Position numbers and translations under genes: made by a program. This document shows positions 53,684 through 64,000 of a stretch of 64,000 nucleotides of DNA, piece by piece (within the stretch, counting starts at the first letter, position 1; each line of letters starts with the position of its first letter). Origin of the DNA: Fratercula arctica (Eukaryota > Chordata > Aves > Charadriiformes > Alcidae); NCBI GenBank assembly GCA_947846985.1, contig CANTUZ010000003.1, forward strand, positions 56,182,096-56,246,095. The letters run 5' to 3'. The notes beneath the pieces are model-generated. The model made no database searches, was not told the DNA's origin, and saw only the letters and a list, made by a program, of their open reading frames with translations.

Positions 53684-54036
53684 ATGGAGTTACAATCTCA
53701 AATAATTTCCTAAGTGTTAACTTATGGGCTAATTGACGAAGAGTGAGCTTTTCATTTCTAGTTCTGAGACTTTTTAGCTAGCAAAAATCTAAAAGCCTCA
53801 AACGACGTATATCTTCCATATTAAAATCTTTTAAAGCACAAATGCTTCTTACCTTGCTTGTGTTACAGCAATTTCACAAGTTTTATGAATGAATGTTAGT
53901 GGGTGGACTGTTTCTGTGTTGTAATTTCCTTTTCCATGGTGGTATGAAGTATTTGCAGTAAAGATAAGAAAGCTTTTCTGGAGCTCTCTGTTTTGCAGTG
54001 CGAAATACTATTTCACACCCTGTTCTTGCTGACAGT

Positions 54037-54483
54037 AATCATAGAATCACAGAATCATAGAATTGCCTAGGTTGGAAGGGACCTTTCAGATCATCTAGTC
54101 CAACACCAACCTAACACTGACAAAAACCATCACTAAACTATATCTCTAAGCACTACATCTACCCATCTTTTAAATACATCCAGGGATGGTGACTCAACCA
54201 CTTCCCTGGGCAGCCTGTTCCAATCCTTAATAATCATTTCAGTGTAAAAATTTTCCCTAATATCCAATTTAAACCTCCCCTGGCACAACTTGGGGCTGTT
54301 TCCTCTTGTCCTATCGCCTGTTACTTGGGAGAAGAGACCAACCCCCACCTTTCTACACCCTCCTTTCAGGTAGTTGTAAAGAGCGATAAGGTCTCCCCTC
54401 AGTCTCCTTTTCTCCAGGCTGAACAGTCGCAGTTCCCTCAGCCGCTCCTCATAAGGCTTGTGCTCCAGACCCCTCACCAGCAG
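54037..54483 (-). mobile_element. CR1 3' portion (group B)
   Basis: On the minus strand this copy runs from the conserved [21 protein letters not shown] block to the 3' end, which carries two to three octamers ('AATCATAGAATCAC' on the plus strand at 54037-54050). The coding part is open to the normal stop. It corresponds to the same part of 59451-60604. The left limit in element terms, at plus-strand 54483, is where the match to 'CAGACCCCTCACCAGC' ends. No clear target-site duplication is visible. Confidence 0.94.
54133..54483 (-). pseudogene. CR1 ORF2 C-terminal fragment, frame intact
   Basis: About 116 codons of the ORF2 C-terminal region remain without frameshift. Recognisable pieces are [64 protein letters not shown] and the end VVLRDIV, with stop at plus-strand 54133-54135. 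The open frame extends into unrelated flanking DNA on its N-terminal side (to 54570), and that extra part has no CR1 character. The catalytic palm and endonuclease are missing, so it is non-functional for retrotransposition. Confidence 0.9.
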
Positions 54484-57400
54484 CTGTATCAGTCTGTGAT
54501 ATGTCCTTTCACACCTAATACCCTGAGCCCTAACTAGAGTTAATTTTACAGACCAGCAAAGCAATAGCAAGCTACTATACTATAAATTTAAACCATGATT
54601 TGAATTTTATGCTGCCTTCGATGGTAGCATACAGAAGTAGAAAAGCCACTGCCCCAACCATTAAGTCAGTCATAGACTGTATCCTGCTTTTGGCAACACC
54701 AATGCGGATGCCTGTAGAAAGCATAAAACTGAAGACCAGTACGGAGCAGCACTTTCTGCTATGGAAGCTGTATCCAGATGACTACATTGAAGTATAGAGA
54801 GATTAGACCTATGCTCCATTAAATGGCCTCAGTTTTCTTTGGATCTTTTTATACATTGGTCTAACAAAACATCCTAAAGCCAAAAAATTTGTCAAGAGCT
54901 ATGCAGGCTACATGTAACAGTATTTCCTGCCCTTCCCTGTAAATCTGCTGTGGTACCGGTCACCTCTTTTATTTTGAGAAACAGTTCAGAAGTATTCCCA
55001 TCACCTCCTCAGTGTCATCTCTTGCTTTAAAGACTCCTGTAATTTCCAGCTTGAGTTGTGGGGTCTTTTACCAGGTCGAAGAGTTCTTAATAAAAACAGT
55101 CTCCTTAGAAGTTTAGAAGTCATTTTCTTGCTGTCCTTCTGCATGGCTTTCCTGCTTTGCTGTAGCCTCATTCAGATAGAGAATATGAAGAATATTCAGT
55201 TGAACCAGAGACACTTACGCTGGCACAATGAGTTTGTTCTCTAGTCCCTTTCTAATCATTCATATTACTCTATTTGCTGGGGGTTTTTAGCAATAACTGA
55301 GGGCTCTCTTGACATTCTCATGGAACTATTTGCCCTGACCAGGCAGAGCAGTTATTTTAGTGTCATTAGCTAGGACTGCTTTTCCCCACTTACAGGATTT
55401 CGTAATGGATTGCACAGAGTTTCTATCATTTTATTTTCTGCTTACTCAGCATGGTCTTCACCCCTTCAAAGACAGATTTAGTTGTAATATTTTTAAATAA
55501 TAACAGTGAATTTTGCCCTCTCCCTATCTACATCCTTTTAGATCAGTTATGTATGCATTGAAAAGCATACATCTCTTCGAAATTCTTCTAGCAGCTTCTC
55601 TTTGTTGATAAACTTGACCTTTTGCTCTTCCTTTCCCATCCTTTCATGAATTATGAATCTACAAAAATGATGATCCCTTTCTCCAATAACATCTTGATTT
55701 GTTCAATGATCTCTGATGAGGAAAGCTGCCAGAAACATATGTAGAACTCTAAATACTATTTATCTGCTGAAACATCTTTATCTACAAGAAAGGTGACAGT
55801 TACTGGCATATGCTGTTTTCCTTCATTGGGCAAAGGCTCCCCTTGGCTACATCAATACTGTCAATAGTCTTAGTTTGATAATTACTCATCTAGCATTCAG
55901 CTAGAAATTACTTCAGGAAAGGCTTTCAGCCTGTATTTTAAAGCAGATAAAATGCAAAAATCACAGTGAGTTCTTGTACAGTGACAGTTTTTGAATTAAG
56001 AGAAGTGATATGTGTGATGAAGATAGGAGCTACTCTGTATTCATGAGGCAGATCATTTATACATCCAGAGTGAATCCAACGTGATCATGAAACTCAGTTT
56101 TAATAGTTCTTATGGATATGGTGATATTTCCAAGAGTTCAGTCAATAGCCAAGCCTCTGGTTTACTGTATATGAATGGGAAAGAGGAGGGATTTTTCAGT
56201 TGTGTTTGTTATTGTAAGTGACACAGTTGTATGATCCAGGCATTTTTCCATCTCTTTTATTCTTGAGTAATCATGAAATATGAAAAATGAACTTACCATG
56301 GTAAAACTAGATTCCTCTTCAATACAAAATTTCTGCCCATTTTATTCTTTATTATGCACTGTAAATGGCAGCAGCACTTGCTGCATGGAAATCTAATTAT
56401 TTTTGCACAGAGCACTTTATTTAGCCCAATATATCATAGACATGAGAGTAATTCAAGGACACAGTAAATGAGAAAAAAAAAAATAATTGACTGGGATAAA
56501 AGCAGCCAGAGCAAACATTTTAATTCAGTGGAGGCCAGTTGAAACGGTAGGGCATGGATTATACTAATAGTATTATTTTTCTTCTTTTTTGAAGAAAAAT
56601 GTAGCTAAGATGCTAAAAGCTTTGCATTTCCCTTCTATACAACAAAAAGATGATTGCATGTGCTCCAGTGCTGGTAAAGACCAGGACCTTAGAATTTTTA
56701 GAAGTGCAGTACTGTGGATATCTATGCCAGAGAGTGAACCGGCTCATGCAGCTAATTACTGGAAGTCATTTCCTTGTGAAATGCAGGAGGAATCTTCAAA
56801 TCAGAGAGGGAGATTCAGGCTTGGGATATAATGTAGATACAAATGGAGGATTAGAGACAGGGGAAGATTATCTGGAAGTAAACTGCAGTGTACACCAGTA
56901 AGCTTTTAGCATAGTTTGCTTAGTTGCATACAACACAATTGGAAATTAAGAGAACATTTCCAAGTCCCATTCTGCAATTTATTTGCTTGTACTTAATTTT
57001 CTGAAAAGCTGTGGTATGCAATTATTATTCTTAGAAGTGTGGTATGGTGCATGATTTTATACTGGCCTTGCATCAGAGGAAAATGTATGGGCAGATTTTA
57101 AAAGTGTCTGTTCTGTGTGTGTACAGAGATATAGAGAAACACACACACAGCCATGGTACGTACCATGGATGCTTTTTTTGTTGTTGTTGTTTGCCCAACT
57201 GGAAACTGAAGGCCTTCCTCTTTTAACCCTTCTCAATTGATTTGTTTCAGGATTTCCTCTCATGAACAGGATCCTGTAAGGACAGGATCAAACACAGTAC
57301 GGTGGATCAAAGACTGTGCTGGTGAATATTCAACTTCAAGATAAATAAGAGCTGATTTCTAACCCATGTATCCTTCTAGACACTTAAGTGAGGCTTTATC

Positions 57401-59450
57401 TAAAGGCAAAACTGCCTTTTTTTCTCTTCTGCTGCCTCTTACACTGACACTAAACAGGAAAGGATCTAACATGATATTAAACCATTTTGGAAACCTTTTG
57501 AGAAATATGTTTCAGTAATATCTCTTACCCTATTCAACTGGAGCTTCAGATGCATTGATGAATAGGCAGAGCTTCCACACCCAACTACCAAAGACATTAG
57601 AGAGAAACCTGTTTTATTTTCTCCCGGGGATTAGGTGAATAAATCATTATGAGTTAAATAGATTTCTTGGGAAAGGAAGAGTTTCTTCAGCTCCACAGAA
57701 CCGTGCAGCTGCAATTTGGTCCTCACTGCCCAGACCCTTGCCTCAGAGGGAAATCAAATCAGAGATGCTAAGGAGTAAGTAGATTACTGGGCTGACTTTA
57801 TGATATTTACTGAAGATTACAAAAAGATTATATAAGGCATACCCTCATTTTCTTCAATTTCACCTTGACCCAGTAAATCATTTTATGTGCAGTTGTCTCG
57901 GATTCTCAACAAGGAACAACTACTTTTAAATGGACAATTTTATTTTATACTTCACACAGATATCTTCCTTTGAGAATATGAAATGGCTATCATAAAAGTA
58001 CATTTTTACTTATAAAGAAAAAAGCAGTTAGTATTTCACTCCAATTCCCTATGTAATCATAATTTTTAATATGACATGAAATTCATTATTCTTTGGAAAG
58101 TGTTCTCTGAATGCTTATGCTAATTCATTGGATATAACTTTTATCTATTTATCATAAATCAAATTAAATGAAACAGAAATTATGTCTAAAAGAAAATTTT
58201 CAGGCAATTTCAAAGCATTGTTTCAATTTTTACTTTTGAAGATTTCCATTACAATTAAATATGTATAAGGTGTAATTAGTTTACATTTAAATAAAATATC
58301 TTGTCTTGAAATACAATACAGATACGTCAGGAAGATGAAGCTCTGTAAAAATATTGATGTGAAAAATATGCCGATATTTTTTGTTTCTCATTACAAGTCC
58401 TGGTTTTCATAAAGTGATATTTTCTGATGAAATGAATGTTTTCCCCTGAAAAGTTCCTGTTAGGTCTAATTTCTCCTGAAATTACTTCTGCTGTATAAAT
58501 CTGTAGTCCAACTTCAATTAAATTATCTTTTTATTGTCTCCCACAAACCAGGAGATGCATGATATTAACATTATCTCTGTGGAGACAAGTTTCAGACATT
58601 GCAACTATTTTATTAAAAAATAATAATTAATTTCTTTATGAAGTTTTCCAACATCCAGTTAAGTAATTATTACTCTGAGCTATAAAACAGAAAGATGTAT
58701 GTAAAATGTCATTTAAATATTAAAATATTTACTTTTATTTGTTTTCTTCATAAGTTTGCAGGAAAAGTTGATATAATGCTATGCTGTTAGATAGAATCAA
58801 GTAGCATAAAAAATTATCTAATGTCAGTGGCCAAGCACGGAAAAAGTTCATGGGATATAACACCAGGAAAATGAAAAGTTAGAAATGTTTGAATGACTAC
58901 TTATATTTAAGTTAAGCAGCAAAAGGACAGGTGTTGTTCAAATGTTCCCTTTTCTGAACACACAGCTTAATGAAGACTTTAATTTCATATTTTTGCAAAT
59001 ACCAAGCAATCACAGCGTGTTTAAAATATTGTGAATATATATTAGTATTAGAAATATAGCTATCGTGTTTCTGGGGAAAATCTGTATTCTGTTCCAGGCT
59101 GAATACAGATACTTTGGGATTTTGATTTGCCTGTTGGCAGAAAGCTTGGGAAGATTTTATTACATTTCTGAAACTAGCAATTGTCCTCTGTGCTTTGCCT
59201 TCAAGCAGCTGCCACCAGAGACCCCTGCACCTCTGAAGAACAAGCTAAAACTGATCTCTCTTCTGACACCAGATGTTAGCCAGGCCGGTTGATGGGGCTA
59301 ATGTGGGCAACCATGATTGCCATGTGTATGCTTCCTGCTAAAGAATGGCTCCAGATATGCTTAAAAAACATCTACAAATGGCTTTCAGCTATGCACAAAC
59401 TCCACAAGTCTGTTACCATCAGGTATTATCCTAATGTAGCAGTCACCCAC
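54484..59450. other. AT-rich non-coding sequence; an 18-bp palindrome
   Basis: No gene or interspersed repeat recognised in 5 kb. It includes a perfect palindrome at 57151-57168, next to (AC)5 and a TTG tract. The stretch 58060-58800 is very AT-rich and rich in ATTA/TAAT motifs. Open frames of 60-83 codons (54600, 55056, 56589, 56650, 59065, 59289) have no domain I recognise. Confidence 0.6.
57151..57168. repeat. Perfect 18-bp palindrome
   Basis: CCATGGTACGTACCATGG is identical to its own reverse complement with no spacer. A (AC)5 run lies just before it (57140-57149), and a poly-T/(TTG)n tract follows within five bases. Confidence 0.95.
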
Positions 59451-59451
59451 T

Positions 59452-60432
59452 CTTCGCTGGGTAAAAAACTGGCTGGATGGCCGTGCCCAGGGAGTTGTGA
59501 TTAATGGGGTGAAATCCTCTTGGCGGCCAGTCACCAGTGGTGCCCCTCAGGGCTCAGTTTTGGGGCCAGTTTTGTTTACTATCTTTATCAATGATCTGGA
59601 TGAGGGGATTGAGTGCACCCTCAGTAAGTTTGCAGATGACACCAAACTAGGTGGGAGCGTTGATCTGCTTGAAGGTAGGAAGGCTCTACAGAGGGACCTG
59701 GACAGGCTGGATCGATGGGCCAAGGCCAATTGTATGAGGTTTAATAAGGCCAAGTGCCGGGTCCTGCATTTTGGTCACAACAACCCCAAGCAACGCTACA
59801 GGCTTGGGGAAGAGTGGTTGGAGAGCTGCCCAGCAGAAGAGGACCTGGGGGTGCTGGTGGACAGCCAGCTTAATGTGAGCCAGCAGAGTGCCCAGGTGGC
59901 CAAGAAGGCCAACAGCATTCTGGCTTGTATCAGGAATAGCGTGGCCAGCAGGAGTAGGGAAGTGATGGTGCCTCTGTACTCGGCACTGGTGAGGCCTCAC
60001 CTCGAGCATTGTGTTCAGTTCTGGGCCCCTCTGTATAAGAGGGACATTGAAGTGCTGGAGCATGTCCAGAGGAGAGCTACCAAGCTGGTGAGGGGTCTGG
60101 AGACCAAGCCATATGAGGAGAGGCTGAGGGAGCTGGGCATGTTTAGCTTGGAGAAGAGGAGGCTGAGGGGAGACCTCATTGCCCTCTACAACTACCTGAA
60201 AGGAGGTTGTAGAGAGGTGGGTGTTGGCCTCTTCTCCCAGATGAATAATGACAGGACCAGAGGAAACGGTCTGAAGTTGCGGCAGGGGAGGTTTAGATTA
60301 GATATTAGGAGGAATTACTTTATTGAAGGAGTGGTCAGGCAGTGGAACAGCCTGCCCAGGGAGGTGGTTGAGTCACCATCCCTAGAGGTATTTAAGAAAT
60401 GTGTGGATTTGACACTTCTGGGCATGCTCTAG
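59452..60432 (+). pseudogene. CR1 ORF2 partial, 326 codons open, RT palm plus C-terminus
   Basis: This encodes the C-terminal part of the CR1 polyprotein, the reverse transcriptase used for target-primed retrotransposition. Blocks in order are RWVKNWLDG (59455-59481), [20 protein letters not shown] (about 59533-59592), the catalytic FADD box at 59629-59640, [112 protein letters not shown], and [17 protein letters not shown] before TAG at 60430-60432. No internal stop or frameshift occurs. There is no natural initiator: reading enters from upstream truncated sequence, and the first usable non-ATG start would be the GTG at 59497. Full-length CR1 ORF2 is roughly three times longer and includes an endonuclease, so I call this a truncated remnant, not a working gene. 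Confidence 0.9.
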
Positions 60433-60450
60433 TGACAGAGATTGTACGAT

Positions 60451-60525
60451 GGGGGGTTTTGGTTTTTTTGTTTGTTTGTTTGTTTGATTTGGGGCTTTTT
60501 TTGTTTTTGTTTTTTGTGTGTGTGG
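60451..60525 (+). repeat. T/G-rich simple repeat inside CR1 3' UTR
   Basis: G6 followed by TTTTGG, T7, about six TTTG units, then GGGG, T7, and TG dinucleotides up to the 'TTGGACTCAATGA' motif that resumes normal CR1 sequence. The expansion is confined to the 3' untranslated region. Confidence 0.9.
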
Positions 60526-60545
60526 TTGGACTCAATGATCTCAAA

Positions 60546-60575
60546 GGTCCTTTCCAACTATGATTGGAAAGGACC
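60546..60575 (+). repeat. Perfect 12-bp-stem hairpin in CR1 3' end
   Basis: GGTCCTTTCCAA (60546-60557) and TTGGAAAGGACC (60564-60575) are perfect reverse complements around a 6-base loop. The left arm is normal CR1 sequence. The right arm is extra, lying between the left arm and the octamers. Confidence 0.95.
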
Positions 60576-60604
60576 AATGAATCATTTCTATGATTCTATG
60601 ATTC

Positions 60605-63600
60605 CTTGTCCTCCAAAACTTCTTTTGAAGATTGATGTTGCTTCTCTCTCTAGTCTTGGTTTTAATTACTCTGTTGGAGCCATATAGCTCCCACCTTCAT
60701 TTCTTATTTAACAGAAAGGGGAAAAGAAACTCTGGCAAGAGCAGCAGAGATTTATATTATTCTCGTGTGGATGACAGAAGCTGCAAGAAGAAAATGCCAG
60801 AAACTGAATAAGGAGAAACCTGTCTGACGGCTGAATTCAGTCAGGCTGGCATGTTCAGTGTGCTCAGTGACCCATAGAGGTGCTGGGAGGAGTTAGCAGG
60901 TGCCTCTGTTGGCAGAAGTTTGGGGCTTGATGAAGAATAATCTGATTTCCTTTCTTGTAGCAAAATGTCTTGCTCTTTTCCTTGAGCAACCAGTCATGGG
61001 AGACATGATGGTCCCCCACCACCTTCACATCGGAGTCTGATTCTTTTGCCCAGCATACTGATAATTTTTCCATTTTTATCAAAAATCCACACTACTTTGG
61101 AGACTTCAGCCCTGGGAGTCATGTGACAATGACTGTGTATTCATTTTTGTTCTGTAATAGACTTGTGGAAGATGGGAGTAACAGGACATGTTAAGGGACC
61201 TCTACATTCTCTACATCTTTGGGATTTCTACAGTTTAGGGCAGTTTTGCATAATGCTTGGCAACAACATTATAGTCAATTCAAGGGTTTTTTTTTTTTCA
61301 TATCACAGCAGTGGCTCTTTATCTTTATTGAGCAGAACATTAAGAAATTGCAACAATTATTTTTTCAGGCCTTCTCGAGAGTATTGTAGCTTTCACTGCT
61401 TCTTAAAACATATGGTCTATTTCAAACTGAACTGAATGCTGCTCTAAATACAGTTGTGTTGCACTGGAAGGACTTCCTTCAACTAAACATTCATCATATG
61501 TATTTTCTTCATGGCATTTAAATATGAAAGAATATGTGGCCTGATAAACTAACTCAGCAGGGTGTGTGTGGGGTGTGGGTGGGGATACGGCTTTGTTGGT
61601 CTTTGCCAACCCTCTGGAGAGCGGTAAATTAAGTCCATAAACTAAGATACTTTGCTCTCTGCATGCTCCTTCCTTTAGCTGTGGATGAAACATAGCTAAT
61701 TTGAAAATGATGCAAGAAATGCAGCAGAAGCCATGTTCTCAAAAGACAGATGACGATCTGGATGAGGAAACGGCAGGGTCTAGTCATAAAACATGGGGGA
61801 GTAGACACAAGCTGTGACAATCATCAGTCAGCAACTGGCGCCTTGTCATTGGGCTATTTCATCACACAAATGTAAGATGACCGTCAGTGACTCCAGAAAA
61901 CCATCTCTGTTTGAAGGGTCTTGCTATGCTGCCCACACATCCAGATGCTGAAGGCTTTGCTTGTCTAGATGCAGGTTATTATTACACTCTAAAAGAAGCC
62001 CTTATATGTTACTAGTGCCCTGGGATTTAGCGGTGGTAAAGCAACTGCTGGTGCTGTGTGATATAAATTTGATAAGCAGCTACTATCTGGCCATGAAATT
62101 ATTGTTCAGTATGAATGAATGAGCTTCCAGCACTCCACAGGTTGTCTCTCTAGTCATGTCTCCAAGATCCTCCTACCCCAAGCTGCCTGTACATATTTGT
62201 TTTAGCCTAAAGTATTTCTGTTGATGATCTGCAGACCTTGATGCAGATTCATGTGCATTAGCACAGATAATTACTTGGCTGGGTGCTCAGTAAATCTACC
62301 ATCTGAATGCCTGGACAGAAGGGGTTCTATTTTGTTTGGGTAGTATGGATAGTCATAAGATTTCAGTGTTCACTGCTGTTTTAAAGTGTTATAATATACT
62401 TTACTGCTTTGGCTAATGAACCTGAGCCTTAATATTGGAACATCTGATAGAAAAAAGTTTAATTACATACGGAACAGCTGTAAGTTGGTGCTTAAATAGG
62501 CATTTAATCAGATGAAAATAACATTGCTTGGAACCTGCTTGAATGTTCATGTTTCCCTTGTCATTCATATTATTAGGACACATAAAAATGAGGAAAAACT
62601 TCTGCTGGAGAAGGATGTGCTAGTGAGTGAGTGTTTCCAGACCCAAGTCAGAAAAAATGCACTATTGATCCCTAGAGCTTAGTCTAAAAAGTCCTTGTGA
62701 CTTTTCTGTTTTTATCAAAATAAGTAGGGTACCAGGAACAGAATCTGAAAATTATCACTAGATTTTGAAATGGAGGAGACAAAGGGATACCTGTTAATGA
62801 AAGAAATATGCCATCAAAATACATCAGTCTAGATCTTTCTATGGAAAAAAGAAATGCTGACTGGGTATTTATAGAACATCTGTCTGCAGGAATTTGGAGG
62901 TTTTAATACAATTTGATTTTAATGGTGGTGGGGTTTTTTCTGGTTTGTTTTGTTTTGTTTTTTTTTTTTTTTCCTCAGAGGCAACCATCAGATAAAGAGA
63001 TGAGATCAAAACAGAAAATTGCATAGGACTGTGAAAGACTTACAGAGGATTTTTTCAGGAAATGCTGTTATAGCTGAAATTCAGCAAGATCCCAATGTTT
63101 TTCAACTCAGTTGTCCTAAAAAGATGAAAGATTCAGATGAAGCTGGAAGAATTATTTTCCATATTTAGAAGGAACCGCAGGCATGTCAGTGGACTGAGCT
63201 TTTATTTCATCTGCCACCAGTTCCTTACCACACCATGACATGTCACAGGCTGATAGGCAATAGAATTCGGTTTAGAAGAACCTGAAGCCTGTGAATAGGG
63301 ATTTCACAGATTCAGTTCAATAATGAACGAATTTCTAGGAAGGCAAATGGATCTTTTGGATCAGCTCTGATTACAAGAGGCAGAGAAGAACGTCGCTACA
63401 AGCATGGAATTGTACCACCCTGAGGGGGTTTTCCTCTCTGAATATCCCTTTGCACTGTGAATGTGAGAAGGCAAATGTGGCTCACTTCTTTTCAGGATGC
63501 AGCAAACATCTCCTTGTTCCACAATAAGCCAGAACTAATTTTTTTTTGCTGGCAAGACTCCCTTGTATCATTTCTCCTGTGGAACTCAGGAATTAAAGTT

Positions 63601-64000
63601 TTAGGGAGGAAAAATATGTTTGTTGTCTAGAGAGGACAGCATGGCTTAAAAGTTTATTTTTTAAAAGTTGCCCCTCTATATTAGTCAAACTGTTTATAAA
63701 ATGTTGGAAAATGAGGCATGAGACAGTCGGGTAACAGACACAGTATTACAGAAGTAATAAATAAAACGTATTCCTTCTGAGAATGTTGCATTTACTCAGT
63801 AAACTGAGCACCTCAGATATTTGCCAGAGGGATTTGAAAAAGAAAAAGAAAAAAGGAGCTGTTACTGTGCTTCCGGATGACTGAGGAAATGCAAATTGTT
63901 TGCAGAAGGCTTGAGTCTTCCTTTGAAACTATAATTCCAATGTGGGAAGGAAAATCTCTCAGACCACGTTCGGCTGCAAGTATTCACTGAGCAGAGAGAA
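60605..64000. other. Non-coding sequence, poly-T tract near the end
   Basis: No gene or interspersed repeat recognised in 3.4 kb. A TTTTG-unit tract ending in T15 lies at 62943-62972 and is followed by CCTCAG, a splice-acceptor-like shape, but the following sequence meets an in-frame stop soon and no exon is apparent. Confidence 0.6.
62943..62972. repeat. (TTTTG)n / T15 tract
   Basis: TTTG and TTTTG units followed by 15 T. This resembles the tract at 40173-40200 and is likewise followed by a CAG. Confidence 0.88.

Larger units (their letters stand above)
48745..54036. other. AT-rich non-coding sequence; poly-A and a small hairpin
   Basis: No gene recognised in 5.3 kb. It contains A17 at 49721-49737, listed below, and a 9-bp-stem hairpin with flanking direct repeats at 53641-53683. 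Open frames up to 93 codons show no domain signature. Confidence 0.6.
59451..60604 (+). mobile_element. Best-preserved CR1 copy (group B), 5'-truncated
   Basis: A 1.15-kb CR1 that starts within the RT domain ([14 protein letters not shown] block) and runs to terminal octamers at about 60585-60604. The ORF2 part is open over its whole length, unlike all other copies here, which suggests that it is the youngest or least mutated. The 3' untranslated region (60433-60604) is odd in two ways. A T/G-rich simple-sequence stretch occupies 60451-60525 where other group B copies have ordinary sequence. A perfect inverted repeat at 60546-60575 lies just before the octamers. No target-site duplication could be identified with confidence. 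The endonuclease and promoter regions are absent. Confidence 0.95.

Noticed and set aside
59686..60063. 125-codon minus-strand frame
   Set aside because: It is the antisense shadow of the CR1 reverse-transcriptase frame at 59452-60432.
62943..62980. Polypyrimidine tract plus CCTCAG that looks like a splice acceptor
   Set aside because: No plausible exon or donor site follows, and the tract is explained as a TTTTG simple repeat.

Overview
This window looks like a gene-free stretch of a bird chromosome, either intergenic DNA or the inside of a very large intron. The diagnosis rests on the interspersed repeats. There are about ten CR1 non-LTR retrotransposon fragments, most ending in the avian-type 3' terminus of repeated 'ATTCTATG' octamers. 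There are also two pieces of an endogenous-retrovirus LTR family common in bird genomes. Everything else is AT-rich single-copy-looking sequence with short homopolymer and dinucleotide tracts. I found no host protein-coding exon, rRNA, tRNA, CRISPR array or bacterial gene structure that I can support. By my own count, recognisable transposon DNA totals about 5.5 kb, or roughly 9%, which is in the range usual for birds.

Layout. A 5'-truncated CR1 with a broken reverse-transcriptase ORF lies at 839-2015 (+). A short CR1 3' end lies at 3739-3911 (-). A solitary LTR, sense on the minus strand, lies at 8451-8981. A CR1 3' end lies at 9634-9790 (+), and an older, more diverged CR1 at 13830-14352 (+). 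The 16 kb from 14.35 to 30.15 kb holds only simple repeats and small tandem duplications. At 30151-30431 two LTR 3' ends are joined in opposite orientation, giving an element with inverted ends. A decayed CR1 3' end lies at 39537-39632 (+). At 42605-43543 one CR1 subfamily has inserted into another with a visible 6-bp duplication. An unclassified GC-richer block sits at about 47645-48326. A 48-bp CR1 stub lies at 48697-48744, a minus-strand CR1 at 54037-54483, and the best-preserved CR1 at 59451-60604 (+). That last copy has a 326-codon open frame through the reverse-transcriptase palm and C-terminal region.

How the parts relate. The CR1 copies fall by eye into two main 3'-end groups plus an older set. 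Group A is 839, 9634 and the outer copy at 42605. Group B is 3739, the inner copy at 42836, 54037 and 59451. The older set is 13830 and 39537. Group B inserted into a group A copy, which gives a relative order of activity. All copies are 5'-truncated, lack the endonuclease and N-terminal region, and have no recognisable promoter, so none should be able to move on its own.

Limits. Family names come from recognition by eye, and subfamily names were not assigned. Non-repeat DNA could still contain conserved noncoding elements or short exons that only a genome alignment or RNA data would show. I saw no convincing sign of a new biological system. The most interesting items are the nested CR1 with its in-frame fusion, the inverted LTR composite, a perfect hairpin inside a CR1 3' end, and the unclassified block near 48 kb.
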